Origin: a virus
Virus record (IMG/VR): IMGVR_UViG_3300015261_000166
Coordinates: 1 to 36,894 of that record
Direction: 5' to 3' (one strand)
Length of the DNA stretch: 36,894 nt
Below the pieces are notes generated by a model. The model ran no database searches. It saw nothing but the letters and a program-made list of their open reading frames with translations, and was not told the origin of the DNA. Positions within the stretch are counted from its first letter, which is position 1. Every line of letters begins with the position of its first letter. Below, one piece after another: positions 15,409 through 24,762 of the stretch. The position numbers and the translations under genes were made by a program.

Positions 15409-17670
15409 ATGTCACAGGAATCACCGGAATATTTCGCCATACTCACCGCCATCGGCGAGGCCAAGGATGCCGACGCCAAGGCCGGAGGCGCGCCGCTCAA
15501 GCTCACGCACATGGTCGTCGGCGATGGCGCCGGCGCCACGCCCAGCCCCGAACTGGCGCAAACGCAGCTGGTGCGCGAGGTCTACCGCGCCCCGCTCAAC
15601 CAGTTGAGCCTCGACCCGATCAACACCAGCCAGGTGATCGCCGAATGCGTCATCCCGGAAAAAAGCGGCGGCTGGTGGATTCGTGAAGTCGGCTTGCTCG
15701 ATGCCGATGGCGACCTGGTGGCCGTGGCCAACTGCCCGCCCAGCTACAAGCCGCAGATGCCCGAAGGTTCGGCGCGCACCCAGGTCATCCGCATGGTGCT
15801 GATCGTGTCGAGTGCCGAAACGGTGCAACTGTCGATTGATCCCGGCATCGTCATGGCCACGCGCCAGTATGCGGAAGACACGGTATTGCAAAAATTCTCC
15901 GACCTGGCCACGCCGTCAGGCGCGACCATGACGGGCTTTCAGCAGGCGGGCAGCGACGCGCAGGCACGCAACACCGAGGACAAGCTGCGCGAACTGGTCA
16001 GCATTACCGACTTCAAGGGCGCCGACGCGAGCGGCGCCCTGTCATCGGGCGCGGCGATCAACAGCGCCTGCAATGCCTCGCCGGTCGCGTATGTCCCTGA
16101 TGGAAAGTTTCGCGCCGAGAATGGCCAGCGCATCAACGGCCTGTGGGGGCCGGGTGAATTGTCCGTGGCCGGGCGCCGCGTGCGCCTGCCCTTCCAGCCG
16201 CGCCGTGAAAACCTCATTTCGGCCGTGCTGGCCAAGCTGGCGCGCTGCGCCTGGACGTCGGGCACCATGACGCTGGTGGGCGACAGTATCAGCGAAGGCT
16301 ATGCGACCACCGACATACAGCACACCTGGTTCAACCTGCTGGAAAAAATGCTGACGGTGAATGTCAGCAGCGGCCCGGGCAGCGAACCCGAAACCACGAA
16401 CCTGGGCGATCCTGCACGCTATGGCCTGACCTACACCGGGAGCTATGCCATCGGCAGCGCTGGGCCCGTGCAAAACTCGCTGATTTTGCAGGATGGCGCG
16501 TCTGTCATCTTCCAGGGCAGTTATCAATACGTCGATATCGTCTACCAGCAAGCCCCCGGCAACGGCACGCTGACGATGGATTGCAACGGCACGCCCTTCC
16601 GCACCGTCCATACCAGCGGCGCGCCGGCGAATGACCTGTGCTCCTTCTCTTCCCAGGTGCGCGGCCAGGTCTACGACGGCGACACCTACACCCTCAAGGC
16701 GTCCGGCGGACCCGTCGAGCTGACAGGCATCTGGCGCCTGGCCGACACGATCAAGCCTTCGATCTTTGCTTCGCGCTGCGCACGCTCGGCGAAATCGACG
16801 CAACTGTTTTCGACGGACGCGTCGATTGATTCCGTGATCCGGCATTCGCGCTCGCTCATTGGCGAGCATGGCACGCCGATTATCTTTGTCGCCCTGGGCA
16901 TCAACAATGCCAACACGGAAGTGCCTGATGCGGGCACCACGCCGGCCGAATACGAACAGCAACTCGGCAAGATGTTTGCCCGCTACATCAACAGCGGCGC
17001 CTATGTCATTGCCATCGGCACCATCCGGCCGGCTCCCAACTGGGGCGTGGTGGGTCAGAACTATCCAGGCATCGCTGCGACGCAAAAACTGGTCTGTGAG
17101 CAGTACGGCGTGCCTTTGATCGCCATGGATGCCTATGACTGGGCTGGCGACGGCACCGTGCTGGCGGATGGCTTGCATCCGAACGACAAGGGCAATGAGC
17201 TGATTCTCGACTTGGTGCTGGACTTCCTGGCGTCGCCCGGCTTCGATATCGCTGGCAATACCCAGCGTAACCGCCTGAGCCGCTACACCCCGCGCCTGTC
17301 CTGGCTCAACTCGGGCGAGACCGCTGCCACGGTCGGCACGGCCAACGTGCGCTATTACCGCACCGGGCCGGTCTGCCGCGTCATCGGCAACCTGAGCCAC
17401 ATCAACCCGACCGGCACCGCCATGGGCGGCCCGCTGGCCATCAGCCTGCCATTTCCATCGAATTCCATGATGCGCAGCAGCGGCGTGGTCGGCGCGGCGC
17501 ATGGCTTCACCGTACCGGGCAATGCCTGGTCATTGCAAACGCCAGGTGGCGGCATGGACGTCGCCTTGCTGCGCACGCTCGATGCGGAGACGGGCAAATA
17601 TGAAGATGTGCGGGCGGTGACGGCTGACGGCCTGCTGGACTTCGATATCACTTACGTCATTCAAGACTGA
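15409..17670 (+). CDS. H: Tail fibre (P2 gpH-like N-terminus) with SGNH/GDSL hydrolase domain
   Basis: 753 residues. Residues 1-160 are the baseplate-attaching gpH N-terminus (EYFAILTAIGEAKDADA, GGWWIREVGLLDADGDLVAVANCPPSYKP). Residues about 285-610 form an SGNH hydrolase: block I LVGDSISEGY with Ser293, block III GINN with Asn500, block V DGLH with Asp587 and His590. A beta-rich insertion separates blocks I and III. Residues about 620-753 look like a C-terminal binding domain. It likely deacylates a host surface polysaccharide during adsorption (inference). GAGG precedes the ATG. No gpG fibre chaperone follows, unlike P2. Confidence 0.92.
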   Translation: MSQESPEYFAILTAIGEAKDADAKAGGAPLKLTHMVVGDGAGATPSPELAQTQLVREVYRAPLNQLSLDPINTSQVIAECVIPEKSGGWWIREVGLLDADGDLVAVANCPPSYKPQMPEGSARTQVIRMVLIVSSAETVQLSIDPGIVMATRQYAEDTVLQKFSDLATPSGATMTGFQQAGSDAQARNTEDKLRELVSITDFKGADASGALSSGAAINSACNASPVAYVPDGKFRAENGQRINGLWGPGELSVAGRRVRLPFQPRRENLISAVLAKLARCAWTSGTMTLVGDSISEGYATTDIQHTWFNLLEKMLTVNVSSGPGSEPETTNLGDPARYGLTYTGSYAIGSAGPVQNSLILQDGASVIFQGSYQYVDIVYQQAPGNGTLTMDCNGTPFRTVHTSGAPANDLCSFSSQVRGQVYDGDTYTLKASGGPVELTGIWRLADTIKPSIFASRCARSAKSTQLFSTDASIDSVIRHSRSLIGEHGTPIIFVALGINNANTEVPDAGTTPAEYEQQLGKMFARYINSGAYVIAIGTIRPAPNWGVVGQNYPGIAATQKLVCEQYGVPLIAMDAYDWAGDGTVLADGLHPNDKGNELILDLVLDFLASPGFDIAGNTQRNRLSRYTPRLSWLNSGETAATVGTANVRYYRTGPVCRVIGNLSHINPTGTAMGGPLAISLPFPSNSMMRSSGVVGAAHGFTVPGNAWSLQTPGGGMDVALLRTLDAETGKYEDVRAVTADGLLDFDITYVIQD

Positions 17671-17691
17671 ACCACAAAGAAAGGAACTGTT

Positions 17692-18867
17692 ATGGCCACC
17701 GACTACCACCATGGCGTGCGCGTCATCGAAATCAACGAGGGTTCGCGCCCGATCCGTACTGTCTCCACGGCCGTGCTGGGCCTGATCGCCACGGCAGACG
17801 ATGCCGACCCTGCCGCTTTCCCGCTCGACACGCCCGTGCTCGTCACCAACGTGCTGGCCGCCATGGGCAAGGCCGGCAAGACGGGCACCTTGTACCGCAG
17901 CCTACAGGCCATCGCCGCCCAGACCAAGCCCCTGACCATCGTGGTGCGCGTGGCCGAAGGCGAAACGGAAGCGGAAACCACCACCAATGTGGTGGGCGGC
18001 GTATCGCCTGACGGCAAGTACCTGGGCGCCAAGGCGCTGCTGGCTGCGCAAAGCAAGCTCGGCGTGAAGCCGCGCATCCTGGGCGCGCCTGGCCTGGATA
18101 CCCAGGCAGTCACCAATGCCCTGGCCAGCGTGGCACAGCGCCTGCGCGCCTTCGTGTATGCCTCCGCCTATGGCTGCAGCAACGTGGTGGCCGCCACCAC
18201 TTACCGCGGCCAGTTCGGCCAGCGCGAAGTGATGGTGATCTGGCCGGACTTCGTGAACTGGAACACCGCCATCGACGCCGAAGCCAGTATCTCGGCCGTG
18301 GCTTACGCCATGGGCCTGCGCGCCAAGATCGATGAGGAAACCGGCTGGCACAAGACGCTGTCCAACGTGGTCGTGAATGGTCCGACCGGCATCAGCAAGG
18401 ACGTGTTTTTCGACCTGCAAGACCCGGCCACCGATGCCGGCGTGCTCAACGCCAAGGAAGTGACGACCCTGATTAACATGGGCGGCTACCGCTTCTGGGG
18501 TTCGCGTACCTGCGAGGCGCCGGGCGGCTTCTTCTATTTCGAAAGCTACACGCGCACGGCCCAGGTGCTGGCCGACACCATCGCCGAAGCGCATTTCGCC
18601 TTTGTCGATCTGCCCCTGCATCCGTCCCTGGTGCGCGATCTGCTGGAAAGCATCAACGCCAAGTTCCGCGACCTGAAATTGCAGGGCTACATCATCGACG
18701 GCCACGCCTGGTATGACGAGCAATTCAACGACAAGGACACGCTCAAGGCCGGCAAGCTGGCCATCGATTACGACTACACGCCCGTGCCGCCGCTGGAAAA
18801 CCTGAAATTCCAGCAGCGCATTACCGACCGCTACCTGGCCGACTTCGCCTCACGCATCACTGCCTAA
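17692..18867 (+). CDS. FI: Contractile tail sheath protein (P2 gpFI family)
   Basis: 391 residues (P2 gpFI: 396). Forms the contractile sheath. The start MATDYHHGVRVIEINEGSRPIRTVSTAVLGLIATADDAD is diagnostic, as are the middle ILGAPGLDTQAVTNAL block and the C-terminal YTPVPPLENLKFQQRITDRYL. AAAGGAA stands at normal distance upstream. First gene of the FI-FII-E-T-U-D block. Confidence 0.96.
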   Translation: MATDYHHGVRVIEINEGSRPIRTVSTAVLGLIATADDADPAAFPLDTPVLVTNVLAAMGKAGKTGTLYRSLQAIAAQTKPLTIVVRVAEGETEAETTTNVVGGVSPDGKYLGAKALLAAQSKLGVKPRILGAPGLDTQAVTNALASVAQRLRAFVYASAYGCSNVVAATTYRGQFGQREVMVIWPDFVNWNTAIDAEASISAVAYAMGLRAKIDEETGWHKTLSNVVVNGPTGISKDVFFDLQDPATDAGVLNAKEVTTLINMGGYRFWGSRTCEAPGGFFYFESYTRTAQVLADTIAEAHFAFVDLPLHPSLVRDLLESINAKFRDLKLQGYIIDGHAWYDEQFNDKDTLKAGKLAIDYDYTPVPPLENLKFQQRITDRYLADFASRITA

Positions 18868-18884
18868 GCGCCACCACCCTGCCC

Positions 18885-18900
18885 GCGCCCGCGCGGGCGC
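18885..18900 (+). other. GC-rich palindrome between FI and FII
   Basis: GCGCCCGCGCGGGCGC is a perfect palindrome in the 53-bp gap between sheath and tube genes. No T tract follows. In the transcript it could form a hairpin that sets the sheath-to-tube mRNA ratio; this is inference. Confidence 0.4.
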
Positions 18901-18920
18901 ATTGAAATACTGGAGAAATT

Positions 18921-19430
18921 ATGGGCCTGCCCCGCAAACTGAAAAATTTTAACTTGTTCCAGAACGGCGTCTCCTTCATGGGCATGGTGCCCGAAGTCAC
19001 CTTGCCGAAACTGAGCCGCAAGATGGAAGAGTACCGCGCCGGCGGCATGAGCGGCCCCGTGTCCGTGGACTTCGGCAACGAGGCGCTGTCGCTGGAATGG
19101 AGCGCCGGCGGCCTGATCGCCGAAGCCCTGAAACAGTACGGCGCGCACACACACGGCGCCGTGCAACTGCGCTTTGCGGGCGCCTATCAGGAAGATGATG
19201 ACGGCACGGTCGCCGCTGTCGAGGTCGTCGTGCGCGGCCGTTACAAGGAAATCGACATGGGCACGGCCAAGATGGGCGACGACACCACCCACAAATACAC
19301 GATGGCTTGCAGCTATTACAAGCTGCTGATCGACGGCGCCACCGTCATCGAACTGGACTTCATGAGCGGCACCGAGAACTTCGGCGGCGGCGACACCAAT
19401 GCGGCCATCCGCAAGGCCATCGGCCTGTAA
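18921..19430 (+). CDS. FII: Tail tube protein (P2 gpFII family)
   Basis: 169 residues (P2 gpFII: 172). Builds the inner tube of the contractile tail. GLPRKLKNFNLFQNGVSFMGMVPEVTLPKLSRKMEEYRAGGM and GSGTENFGGGDTNAAIRKAIGL-like ends are family signatures (here MSGTENFGGGDTNAAIRKAIGL at the C-terminus). GGAG lies 7 bases before the ATG. Confidence 0.96.
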   Translation: MGLPRKLKNFNLFQNGVSFMGMVPEVTLPKLSRKMEEYRAGGMSGPVSVDFGNEALSLEWSAGGLIAEALKQYGAHTHGAVQLRFAGAYQEDDDGTVAAVEVVVRGRYKEIDMGTAKMGDDTTHKYTMACSYYKLLIDGATVIELDFMSGTENFGGGDTNAAIRKAIGL

Positions 19431-19470
19431 TCCCCTTTTTTACTGACCACTACACCACAAGGACAACACC

Positions 19471-19779
19471 ATGCACAACGATACCCAAAACAGCGCCGTC
19501 ATCGAACTGGACGACCCGATCAAACGCGGCGACACCCTCATCGCCTCGCTGACCGTGCGCAAACCCAAGGCGGGTGCCCTGCGCGGTATTTCCCTGATCG
19601 AGCTGGCCAACCTGAACGTGTCGGCCCTGCAGATCGTGCTGCCGCGCATCACCGAGCCGACCTTGACCGCGCACGACATCGCCAACATGGACCCGGCCGA
19701 CCTGCTGGCCGTGGGCGTCGAGGTTGCCAGTTTTTTGGCGAGCAAAGTAGATCGCCTTTCGGTATCCCCGGCGAAGTAG
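19471..19779 (+). CDS. E: Tail assembly protein gpE
   Basis: 102 residues (P2 gpE: 91). Zero-frame product of the E/E' pair, which chaperones the tape measure during tail assembly. The block VRKPKAGALRGISLIELANLNVSALQIVLPRI is typical. The heptamer TTTTTTG at 19731-19737 is in the correct phase near its end, so a minority of ribosomes will shift into E'. Confidence 0.93.
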   Translation: MHNDTQNSAVIELDDPIKRGDTLIASLTVRKPKAGALRGISLIELANLNVSALQIVLPRITEPTLTAHDIANMDPADLLAVGVEVASFLASKVDRLSVSPAK

Positions 19780-19901
19780 AAGACGCCATGGCCGACATTG
19801 CCGGCGTCTTTCACTGGACGCCGGCAGCGATGGACGATTTTACGATTGATGAACTGATGGCCTGGCGCGAGCGCGCCCGGCAGCGAAGCGGAGCGGAATA
19901 G
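19471..19901 (+). CDS. E': gpE+E' frameshift fusion product
   Basis: Joining gpE codons 1-89 to the -1 frame from 19737 gives a product of about 143 residues; P2 gpE+E' has 142. The E' part contains MADIAGVFHWTPAAMDDFTI followed by DELMAWRERARQRSGAE, the recognised GpE-type C-terminus with its Leu-Met-x-Trp-Arg-Glu-Arg-Ala motif. The stop TAG (19899-19901) directly touches the tape measure ATG at 19902. An internal ATG at 19788 could also be annotated as a separate 37-residue protein, but the frameshift form is expected. Confidence 0.9.
19731..19737 (+). promoter_or_regulatory. -1 ribosomal frameshift site (T TTT TTG)
   Basis: The zero-frame codons are AGT-TTT-TTG, so the heptamer T TTT TTG is an ideal X XXY YYZ slippery site. 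P2 uses the same T6G type sequence for gpE+E'. After slipping, translation continues with GGC-GAG-CAA and stays open to 19901. Confidence 0.92.
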
Positions 19902-22772
19902 ATGGCTGGTCGGGATTTGAAGTTACAGGTAGTGTTTGCAGCGCTGGACAAGATCACCGGCCCGCTGAAAAAGATCATGGGCGGTTCCAGCGACACGGCC
20001 AAGGCCTTGAAGGCCACCAGTGACCGCTTGCGCGACTTGAACGCCCAGCAAAAGAACATCAGCAAATTCCGCGAGCTGCACGGCGGCCTGGACGCCACCC
20101 GCGCCAAGCTTGAAGCGGCGCAGCAGAAAGTGGCCAGCCTGGCTACCAAGATGAAACAGGCGGAAGCCCCCACGCGCGCCATGACGCGCGAGTTTAACGC
20201 CGCAGTCAAGGCGGCCGGCGCCTTGAAGACCGCCGGCCAGCAGCAGGCGCAGCAATTGCAGGTCATGCGCGAGCGCCTGGCGGGCGCAGGCATCGGCACC
20301 AAAGACCTGGCCAACCACGAGCGCACCTTGCGCCGCGAAATCGAAGCCACCAACAAAACCATGACCTTGCAGCAGCAGAAGCTGGCCAACGCCGCCGCCA
20401 AGCAACAGCGCGTGACCAACGCCACCCAGCACGCCGACAAGCTGCGCAACAAAGCGGGCAATCTGGCCATGGCCGGCGCCGGCGCGACCGCCACGGGCGC
20501 CGTGCTCGGCGCGCCCGTCGTCAAGGGGCTGAACGAGGCCAAGCACTATCAAACGGAAGTGGGACGCGTCAACGCGCTGGGCCTGGGCGACAAGGTGTCG
20601 GCCGAGGCCGTCGCCTTCGCGCGCAACATGAAGACCTACGGCACCAGTCAGCTCGACAACCTGCAGTTGATGCGCGACGGTATGAGCGCCTTTGCCGACG
20701 TGCATCACGCGGAAATGGTCGCCCCTACCCTGGCCAAGATGAAGTTTGCCAACCACGCCTTTTTTGGCGAGGCCGAGGGGGCCGACAACGAACGCAAGTT
20801 CATGGACATGCTCAAGGTCATCGAGCTGCGCGGCGGCCTGGAGAGCAAGGAAAAGTTTGAAGCCCAGGCCAATATCGTGCAGCAGGTCATCACCGCCACG
20901 GGCGGGCGCGTCGGCCCGAATGAATGGCTGAACATGATCAAGACGGGCGGCATCGCGGCCAAGGGATTGAAGGATGACGCCTTTTACTACCAGATGGAAC
21001 CACTGGTGCAGGAAATGAGCGGCAACCGCGTCGGCACGTCCCTGATGAGCGCCTACCAAAACTTGTACCAAGGCCGCACCACGAAGCGCTCGGCCAAGAA
21101 ACTGGAAGAATTTGGCCTGATCGGCGACAAAAGCAAGGTCACGCATGATAAAGCGGGACAACTTTCCTTCCTCAATCCTGGCGCGCTGCTGGGTTCCGAG
21201 CTGTTCCGCGAAAACCAGTTCGAATGGATGGAAAAGGTGCTGTTGCCGCAATTGGCCAAGAAAGGCATCACGGAAAAGAAGCAGGTGCTTGATGCCATCG
21301 GCAGCATCTTTTCGAACCGCACCGCGTCGAACCTGTATTCGCAGATGTATTTGCAGCGCGGGCAGATACACAAGAACGAAAAGCTCAACCGTGGCGCCGC
21401 CGATATCGGCCGGCTGGAAAAGCTGGGCCGCGACTCGGCCGCCGGCAAGGAACTGGAGGCGCAGTCGAAGCTGGCCAACTTGAAACTGACCATGGGCGAA
21501 AAAATCCTGCCGCTGTATGCGCAAGGGCTGGAACTGGCCATCAGCGCAGTGCAGCGCCTGAATGGCTTCATGGAGCGTAACCCGACCGTGGCCAAGGTCA
21601 TGATTACCGCCTTTGCCGTGCTGGCCGGCCTGCTGCTGGTGCTGGGGCCGCTGATGCTGGGCATCGCCGCCCTGATCGGCCCGTATGCCATGCTGCACGT
21701 CATGTTCGCCAAGATGGGCGTGACGGGCGGCGTGCTCACGCCCATCTTGCGCAACCTGGGCGCTGCATTCATGTGGGCCGGCCGCGCCGTGCTGTGGCTG
21801 GGCCGCGCTCTTCTGATGAACCCGATTGGCATTGCCATCACGGTCATTGCCGGCGCCGCCTTCCTGATCTACAAATACTGGGAGCCGATCAAGGCGTTTT
21901 TCACCGGCATCTGGTCGCACATCAAGACGGCCTTTGCGGGCGGCATTGGCGGCGTCAGTGCCCTGATCGCCAACTGGTCACCGCTGGGCCTGTTCTATCG
22001 CGCCTTCGCGGGCGTGCTGGGCTGGTTCGGCATCGCGCTGCCGGCCAAGTTCACCGACTTCGGCGCCAGCATCCTGCAGCGCATTACCGCATCCTGGCAA
22101 CCTATCGGCGCCTTCTTCGCCGATATCTGGTCGCGCCTGCGCACCGTTTGCGCGGGCGGCATGGGCAGCATCACCGCCCTGATTATCAACTGGTCGCCGG
22201 TCGGCGTGTTTTACCAGGCGTTCACGGGCGTCATGAGCTGGTTCGGCATCGAGCTGCCGGCCAAGTTCACCGACTTCGGCGCCAATATCCTGCGCGGCCT
22301 GGTCAACGGCATCACCGGTTCCATGGGCGCCGTCAAGGACGCCATCAGCAATGCCGGTTCCAGCACCATTGCCTGGTTCAAGGAAAAGCTGGGCATCCAT
22401 AGCCCCAGCCGCGTCTTTGCCCAGCTGGGCGACTACACCATGCAGGGCCTGGCCGTGGGCCTGGACCGCAGCGAGAGCGCGCCGATTGCCAAGGTATCGG
22501 GCCTGGCGCAGCGCCTCACGCAACTGGGCGCCGGCATCGCCATCGGCACGGCCACCTCCCTGCCGGCCAGCGCCTTCGACACGCGCGCACCGCTGCCCGT
22601 GGGCGGTTTCGGCGCCGGCACGACGATTCAGGGCGACAAGATCGAAATCACCTTCCACGTGCAGGCCGGCACCGATCCCCAGGCCATCGCCCGCGCCGTG
22701 AGCGTAGCGCTCAATCAGCGCGACCGCGAAAAAGCGGCACGCATCCGCTCGTCCCTGCGCGACCACGATTAA
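19902..22772 (+). CDS. T: Tail tape measure protein (P2 gpT family)
   Basis: 956 residues (P2 gpT: 815). Length is expected to set tail length. The N-terminal 170 residues are a coiled coil rich in Lys, Gln and Ala; hydrophobic membrane-like segments lie at about 565-590 and 630-655. A block of about 62 residues is duplicated: from residue 666 (FFTGIWSHIKTAFAGGIGGV) and again from 738 (FFADIWSRLRTVCAGGMGSI), both ending in FGI-x-LPAKFTDFGA-x-IL. The C-terminus carries the GIHSPSRVFAQLGDYTMQGLAVGL block common to tape measures. The start is fixed by the E' stop. Confidence 0.95.
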   Translation: MAGRDLKLQVVFAALDKITGPLKKIMGGSSDTAKALKATSDRLRDLNAQQKNISKFRELHGGLDATRAKLEAAQQKVASLATKMKQAEAPTRAMTREFNAAVKAAGALKTAGQQQAQQLQVMRERLAGAGIGTKDLANHERTLRREIEATNKTMTLQQQKLANAAAKQQRVTNATQHADKLRNKAGNLAMAGAGATATGAVLGAPVVKGLNEAKHYQTEVGRVNALGLGDKVSAEAVAFARNMKTYGTSQLDNLQLMRDGMSAFADVHHAEMVAPTLAKMKFANHAFFGEAEGADNERKFMDMLKVIELRGGLESKEKFEAQANIVQQVITATGGRVGPNEWLNMIKTGGIAAKGLKDDAFYYQMEPLVQEMSGNRVGTSLMSAYQNLYQGRTTKRSAKKLEEFGLIGDKSKVTHDKAGQLSFLNPGALLGSELFRENQFEWMEKVLLPQLAKKGITEKKQVLDAIGSIFSNRTASNLYSQMYLQRGQIHKNEKLNRGAADIGRLEKLGRDSAAGKELEAQSKLANLKLTMGEKILPLYAQGLELAISAVQRLNGFMERNPTVAKVMITAFAVLAGLLLVLGPLMLGIAALIGPYAMLHVMFAKMGVTGGVLTPILRNLGAAFMWAGRAVLWLGRALLMNPIGIAITVIAGAAFLIYKYWEPIKAFFTGIWSHIKTAFAGGIGGVSALIANWSPLGLFYRAFAGVLGWFGIALPAKFTDFGASILQRITASWQPIGAFFADIWSRLRTVCAGGMGSITALIINWSPVGVFYQAFTGVMSWFGIELPAKFTDFGANILRGLVNGITGSMGAVKDAISNAGSSTIAWFKEKLGIHSPSRVFAQLGDYTMQGLAVGLDRSESAPIAKVSGLAQRLTQLGAGIAIGTATSLPASAFDTRAPLPVGGFGAGTTIQGDKIEITFHVQAGTDPQAIARAVSVALNQRDREKAARIRSSLRDHD

Positions 22773-22787
22773 AGAAAGAAGCACACC

Positions 22788-23396
22788 ATGATGATGATTT
22801 TAGGAATGTTCGTGTTTAGCCTGCCGACGCTGGCGTATCACGAGCTGCAGCGGCAAACGGACTGGAAGCACGCCAGCACGGCCCGCGTGGGCCTGCGCGA
22901 CGCGCACCAGTACGTGGGGCCAGGTGACGACACCATCACCCTGTCCGGCTGGGTGGCGCCGGAACTGACCGGCTCCCTGTATTCGCTCGATGCCCTGCGC
23001 ATGATGGCCGACACGGGTAAATCGTGGATTCTGATCCAGGGCACGGGCCGCATTCTCGGCTCCTACCGCATCACCAGCATGACCGAGGGCCGCACCATTC
23101 TGGACGGCAGCGGCGGCGCGCGGCGCGTCGAGTTTTCGATTGCGCTCAAGCGCGACGACGACGGCGTGCTGGCCATGGTCGGCCTGGGCGACATCGGCGA
23201 CCTGAAAAACATGCTCAGTATCGACGGCATGACCAGCAGCATCGCCGGCGCGGCCAAGAATGCCGTGGGCAGCGTGGTGGGCAATGTGGTCGGCGGCATC
23301 ACATCGAAATACGGCGGCGTGGTCAGCGAGATGAAAGACAAGATCGGCGGCAGCATCAGCGGCGCCATCGGCAGCGCGGCGGACAAATTCAAATGA
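22788..23396 (+). CDS. U: Tail protein U (P2 gpU family)
   Basis: 202 residues (P2 gpU: 159). Tail terminator/completion protein in the T-U-D block. MFVFSLPTLAYHELQRQTDWKHAST and ALRMMADTGKSWILIQGTGRILGSYRI are family blocks. The additional 45 residues at the C-terminus are low-complexity Gly/Ala/Ser (AKNAVGSVVGNVVGGITSK, then SISGAIGSAADKFK). Three ATGs in a row (22788, 22791, 22794) are possible starts. Overlaps gpD (ATGA). Confidence 0.93.
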   Translation: MMMILGMFVFSLPTLAYHELQRQTDWKHASTARVGLRDAHQYVGPGDDTITLSGWVAPELTGSLYSLDALRMMADTGKSWILIQGTGRILGSYRITSMTEGRTILDGSGGARRVEFSIALKRDDDGVLAMVGLGDIGDLKNMLSIDGMTSSIAGAAKNAVGSVVGNVVGGITSKYGGVVSEMKDKIGGSISGAIGSAADKFK

Positions 23397-24664
23397 GCGA
23401 GCATATCCCCGCCTTCAAGGTCAGCATCGAGGACAAGGATTTGACCGCCATCGTCTCGCCGCGGCTGATCAATTTGACGTTGACCTTGTGCCGTGGCGAC
23501 GAGAGCGACCAGCTCGATATCTCGCTCGATGACAGCGACGGCAAGCTGGCCATGCCGCCGCGCGGCGCGCAGATCGCCCTGGCGCTGGGCTGGCAAGCGT
23601 CCGGCCTGGTGGATATGGGCAAGTTCACCGTCGACGAGGTGGAGCACAGCGGCGCGCCCGACACCATCACCCTGCGCGCCAGGTCGGCCAACCTGATCGA
23701 CACGTTTAAACAGCAGCAGGAACACAGCTTTCACAAGACCACCCTGGGCGCCATCATCGAGGCGATTGCCTTCCGCAACGAGCTGGCGTCGGGCGTGTCG
23801 GCGCGCCTGCGCGACACGGCAATCGAGCACATCGACCAGACCCACGAGAGCGATGCCGCTTTCCTGCGCCGACTGGGCAGGAAATACGACGCCGTGGCCA
23901 CCGTCAAGAATGACACCCTGCTATTCATCCCCATCAACCAGAGCCGCACCGCCAGCGGCAAGGCGCTGCCCGTCACTCCCATCACGCGCGCCCTGGGCGA
24001 TGGCCACCGCTACCACAGCGCCGAAAGCGACGCCTACACGGGCGTGCGCGCCTTCTGGCACGACGAGCGCTACGCGCGCCGCCGCAGCGTCGTGGCCGGC
24101 GTGCCCGGCAACAGCAAGCGCCTGCGCACCACCTTCGCCAATGAAACGGACGCGCGCGCGGCGGCCGTGGCCGAATGGCAGCGCATCTTGCGTGGCCTGG
24201 CCAGCTTTGAAATGAGCCTGGCCCTGGGCAACCCGGCCGTGTTCCCGCAATCACCCGTCACGGTGCAAGGGTTCAAGCCCGAGATTGACGCCACCGAGTG
24301 GCTATCGGTCAAGGTCACGCACAGCCTGGGCGGCAATGGATTTACCACGCGCGTGGAATTTGAAACGAAAACGGAAGCGGTCGAGGCCGAGCGCGAGGAC
24401 GAGAAAGACCCGGACGAAGGCATCACGGGCGTGGTGGCCAAGTGGAAGGATGTGGCAAGGAAAAAGAAACAGACAGGACAGGAAATGGCAGGATCAGTGG
24501 GTAATCTCAAAACGTTGGAGCACCTCTATACGACCAAGCAGAATGCAGAAAGCGCCGTCAAAAAGGCATGGAACCGCATTATGGAAGTACGCGATATCAT
24601 CCGTGAAAACAGTGAGGAACCTTGGACACCTGCTCAAGCAGCAGCCGCAGCAGAAGCAACATGA
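23393..24664 (+). CDS. D: Tail protein D (P2 gpD family), extended C-terminus
   Basis: 423 residues (P2 gpD: 387). gp27-like hub of the baseplate. The family start (PAFKVSIEDKDLTAIVSPRLINLTLTLCRGDESDQLDISLDD) and the AFLRRLGRKYDAVATVKNDTLLFIP block are clear. The last ~75 residues (from about KKKQTGQEMAGSVGN) are a helical tail in less GC-biased codons and look added or replaced. Unlike P2, no ogr gene follows; an Ogr-like gene lies instead in the early region at 30148. Confidence 0.93.
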   Translation: MSEHIPAFKVSIEDKDLTAIVSPRLINLTLTLCRGDESDQLDISLDDSDGKLAMPPRGAQIALALGWQASGLVDMGKFTVDEVEHSGAPDTITLRARSANLIDTFKQQQEHSFHKTTLGAIIEAIAFRNELASGVSARLRDTAIEHIDQTHESDAAFLRRLGRKYDAVATVKNDTLLFIPINQSRTASGKALPVTPITRALGDGHRYHSAESDAYTGVRAFWHDERYARRRSVVAGVPGNSKRLRTTFANETDARAAAVAEWQRILRGLASFEMSLALGNPAVFPQSPVTVQGFKPEIDATEWLSVKVTHSLGGNGFTTRVEFETKTEAVEAEREDEKDPDEGITGVVAKWKDVARKKKQTGQEMAGSVGNLKTLEHLYTTKQNAESAVKKAWNRIMEVRDIIRENSEEPWTPAQAAAAAEAT

Positions 24665-24688
24665 ACGTGCGCCATTTACGTTCGATCA

Positions 24689-24716
24689 ACGGTTGCTTTC
24701 GTCCCACAGCAACCGT
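24689..24716 (+). other. Hairpin downstream of gpD
   Basis: ACGGTTGC (24689-24696) pairs perfectly with GCAACCGT (24709-24716). It lies 25 bp after the last late gene and before the convergent gene ending at 24763. No strong T tract follows, so a terminator role is possible but not shown. Confidence 0.5.
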
Positions 24717-24762
24717 CAGGCTTTCAAAAGTGAGCGGAATATGATCGCGCGAGATTCGACAG

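Noticed and set aside
19923-21920. 665-codon leftward open frame antisense to the tape measure
   Set aside because: Produced by strong GC3 bias on the opposite strand; no start signal and the sense frame is a clear gpT.
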